Assembly (NCBI RefSeq): GCF_047495875.1
Contig: NC_092474.1
Coordinates: 6,651,001 to 6,715,000 of the forward strand
Length of the DNA stretch: 64,000 nucleotides
From: Pithys albifrons albifrons
Taxonomy: Eukaryota; Chordata; Aves; Passeriformes; Thamnophilidae
Reading direction: 5' to 3'
Positions 62,764 through 64,000 of this stretch are shown here, one piece after another. A model generated the notes under the pieces. The model saw only the letters and a list, made by a program, of their open reading frames with translations. It made no database searches and was not told where the DNA came from. How positions within the stretch are numbered: position 1 is the first letter of the stretch; every line of letters begins with the position of its first letter. Both the position numbers and the translations under genes were made by a program.

Positions 62764-64000
62764 ATTAACTTGGAGAGCTCTCAAGAGCTTTACAGGGATC
62801 ATACCAGAACCATGTAACAGCCAAACTCACCTGGTAACAACACAGAGCTAAAAATGAAGATTTCCAACTATAAGGTAAAACAGAATGCCTAATTCTGGAT
62901 ATTCATTTACCTCTCAGTGTTTAGAACAAACAGATCTGATCTAGAGATTCTAAAATCTGTCAAGAAAAAACTAATTTCTGGTAAAGTCAACTGCAAAAGA
63001 AATGTAAAAATAATCAAGTTAGAAGAACACTTGAAAACCATCAGAGACCTCAAAGCATGTTAATAAGGAGCATTATGAAGAGGCCCAATTTAAGAATTGG
63101 ATAGTACTCAGGGAAATTACCACCCCTCTCCCCTCTGTACACTCTTCCCTAAATGTGCTTTGGACAAGAGTTTGAGGGAGGCTGCCAAGCTGAACGTGAG
63201 ACCTGGTTTAAATGTGTCACTGGCCTCAGGTTTGCTCTTGAGAAGACCAGACTGTGCAGACAACCATGAATGAGAATTATCTGGAGCCTGACTACCTGAA
63301 ACGAACACAGTTAAACTGTATTTGTAAGGAAAATAACAAAGTACTCAGTTCAATTCTCCTGTAACAGCCTTCTCCCCACCTGCTCCCAAGCAGGACTCAT
63401 TTTTAGGGCATACACATCTAATCCCACCTAAACAAGAGCCACTGAAAATACACATATAATGTACAGTTTGCAGGAGTTTTCTGTGCCAGAATCATCAATA
63501 TCTACAGTACAAGAGATAAGGGTTTATCCCTGTTTAAGCCTCTGGCACTGATGTTTCAAACAAGGAAGGCACAGATATTGGAAGTGTTCAACAAAGCTTA
63601 AATTACAGAAGGTACCACTCACATCTTTCCCAGATTAGTCAACAACAGAGTTGAGATGCACAAAGATGTTTCTGCAATTTATATTTAATTGATACTAGCA
63701 CCTATTTAACAGCTAACTGCAGGTCATGGCCAGTGCCAACAGCCACTTCCCAAGGCAGTCAGATGTTCCCTGGTTTCTGTTTGCAACTTGGGCAGAATCC
63801 ACAAACACCATGAAATGCAGAGTGAGGTTACAAGAAGATCCTGGTTTAAATGACAAATCTGGTAGAATACAAAGGAGGCAAGACTTATCTTTTCAGAGAA
63901 GATGACAAGATGCAGATTGAGGCACTGGGAAGTGACAGATCTGCATTCCTGAGATAAGATGTAATGCATGTTTCAAAGATACCTTCATTTTCCCCATGCT
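62764..64000 (-). other. RSRC2 intron (partial) to the window edge
   Basis: No arginine/serine codon repeats or other RSRC2 exon features are visible. A donor-like AAG|GTATCT at 63,983 is not supported. The missing RS exons must lie beyond 64,000. Confidence 0.6.

Noticed and set aside
63984..64000. Possible RSRC2 exon ending at a donor-like AAG|GTATCT (frame HGENEG)
   Set aside because: If it were the known upstream exon, the RS-repeat exons should lie between it and 62,532, and none are there. The evidence is only 17 nt.
1..64000. CRISPR arrays, operons, phage or insertion sequences
   Set aside because: The tandem repeats lack unique spacers between conserved repeats. All genes are spliced vertebrate genes, and the mobile elements are bird CR1 and SINE copies.

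Overview
The window is vertebrate nuclear DNA, almost certainly from a passerine bird. Three intron-rich genes lie head to tail on the minus strand. The interspersed repeats are bird CR1 LINE 3' ends plus tRNA-Ile-headed SINEs with CR1-like tails, the design I know from songbirds (TguSINE1-like). No bacterial, viral, CRISPR or operon-like structure is present. The gene order CLIP1 - ZCCHC8 - RSRC2 matches human 12q24.31.

Layout, given from high to low coordinates because all genes are read on the minus strand. RSRC2 (58.1-62.5 kb) contributes its last five coding exons, 234 residues ending in the SMAP domain; its RS-repeat part is off the window. ZCCHC8 (about 45.6-57.9 kb) is complete: 14 coding exons, all phases consistent, 696 residues. 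40.2-45.6 kb is intergenic. CLIP1 has a CpG-island promoter near 38.8-39.8 kb, a non-coding first exon, a start codon at 28,790 and nine coding exons down to 915. These encode residues 1-806: both CAP-Gly domains, the serine-rich linker and the first half of the coiled coil. The remaining C-terminal exons lie beyond position 1.

The three genes are not a pathway. CLIP1 is a microtubule plus-end tracking protein. ZCCHC8 is the scaffold of the nuclear exosome targeting (NEXT) complex. RSRC2 is an RS-rich nuclear protein. The RSRC2 poly(A) signal and the ZCCHC8 start codon are only about 460 bp apart.

The non-coding part is rich in tandem repeats (periods 24, 31-32, 33, 39, 41, 71, 76, 77 and 91 bp), several directly beside splice sites. 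The most interesting items are: a decayed duplicate of a ZCCHC8 exon that has lost its donor; a SINE inserted so close to the CLIP1 CAP-Gly1 exon that it probably supplies the branch point; a CLIP1 intronic minisatellite carrying 13 sense AATAAA hexamers; a minisatellite of acceptor-like units upstream of a CLIP1 exon; a 9-nt candidate microexon in CLIP1; and CR1 copies whose 3' ends hold a 38-39 bp-arm palindrome. I did not find evidence for a wholly new biological system. All exon calls rest on reading frame, splice-site and remembered human-protein comparisons, without alignment tools.
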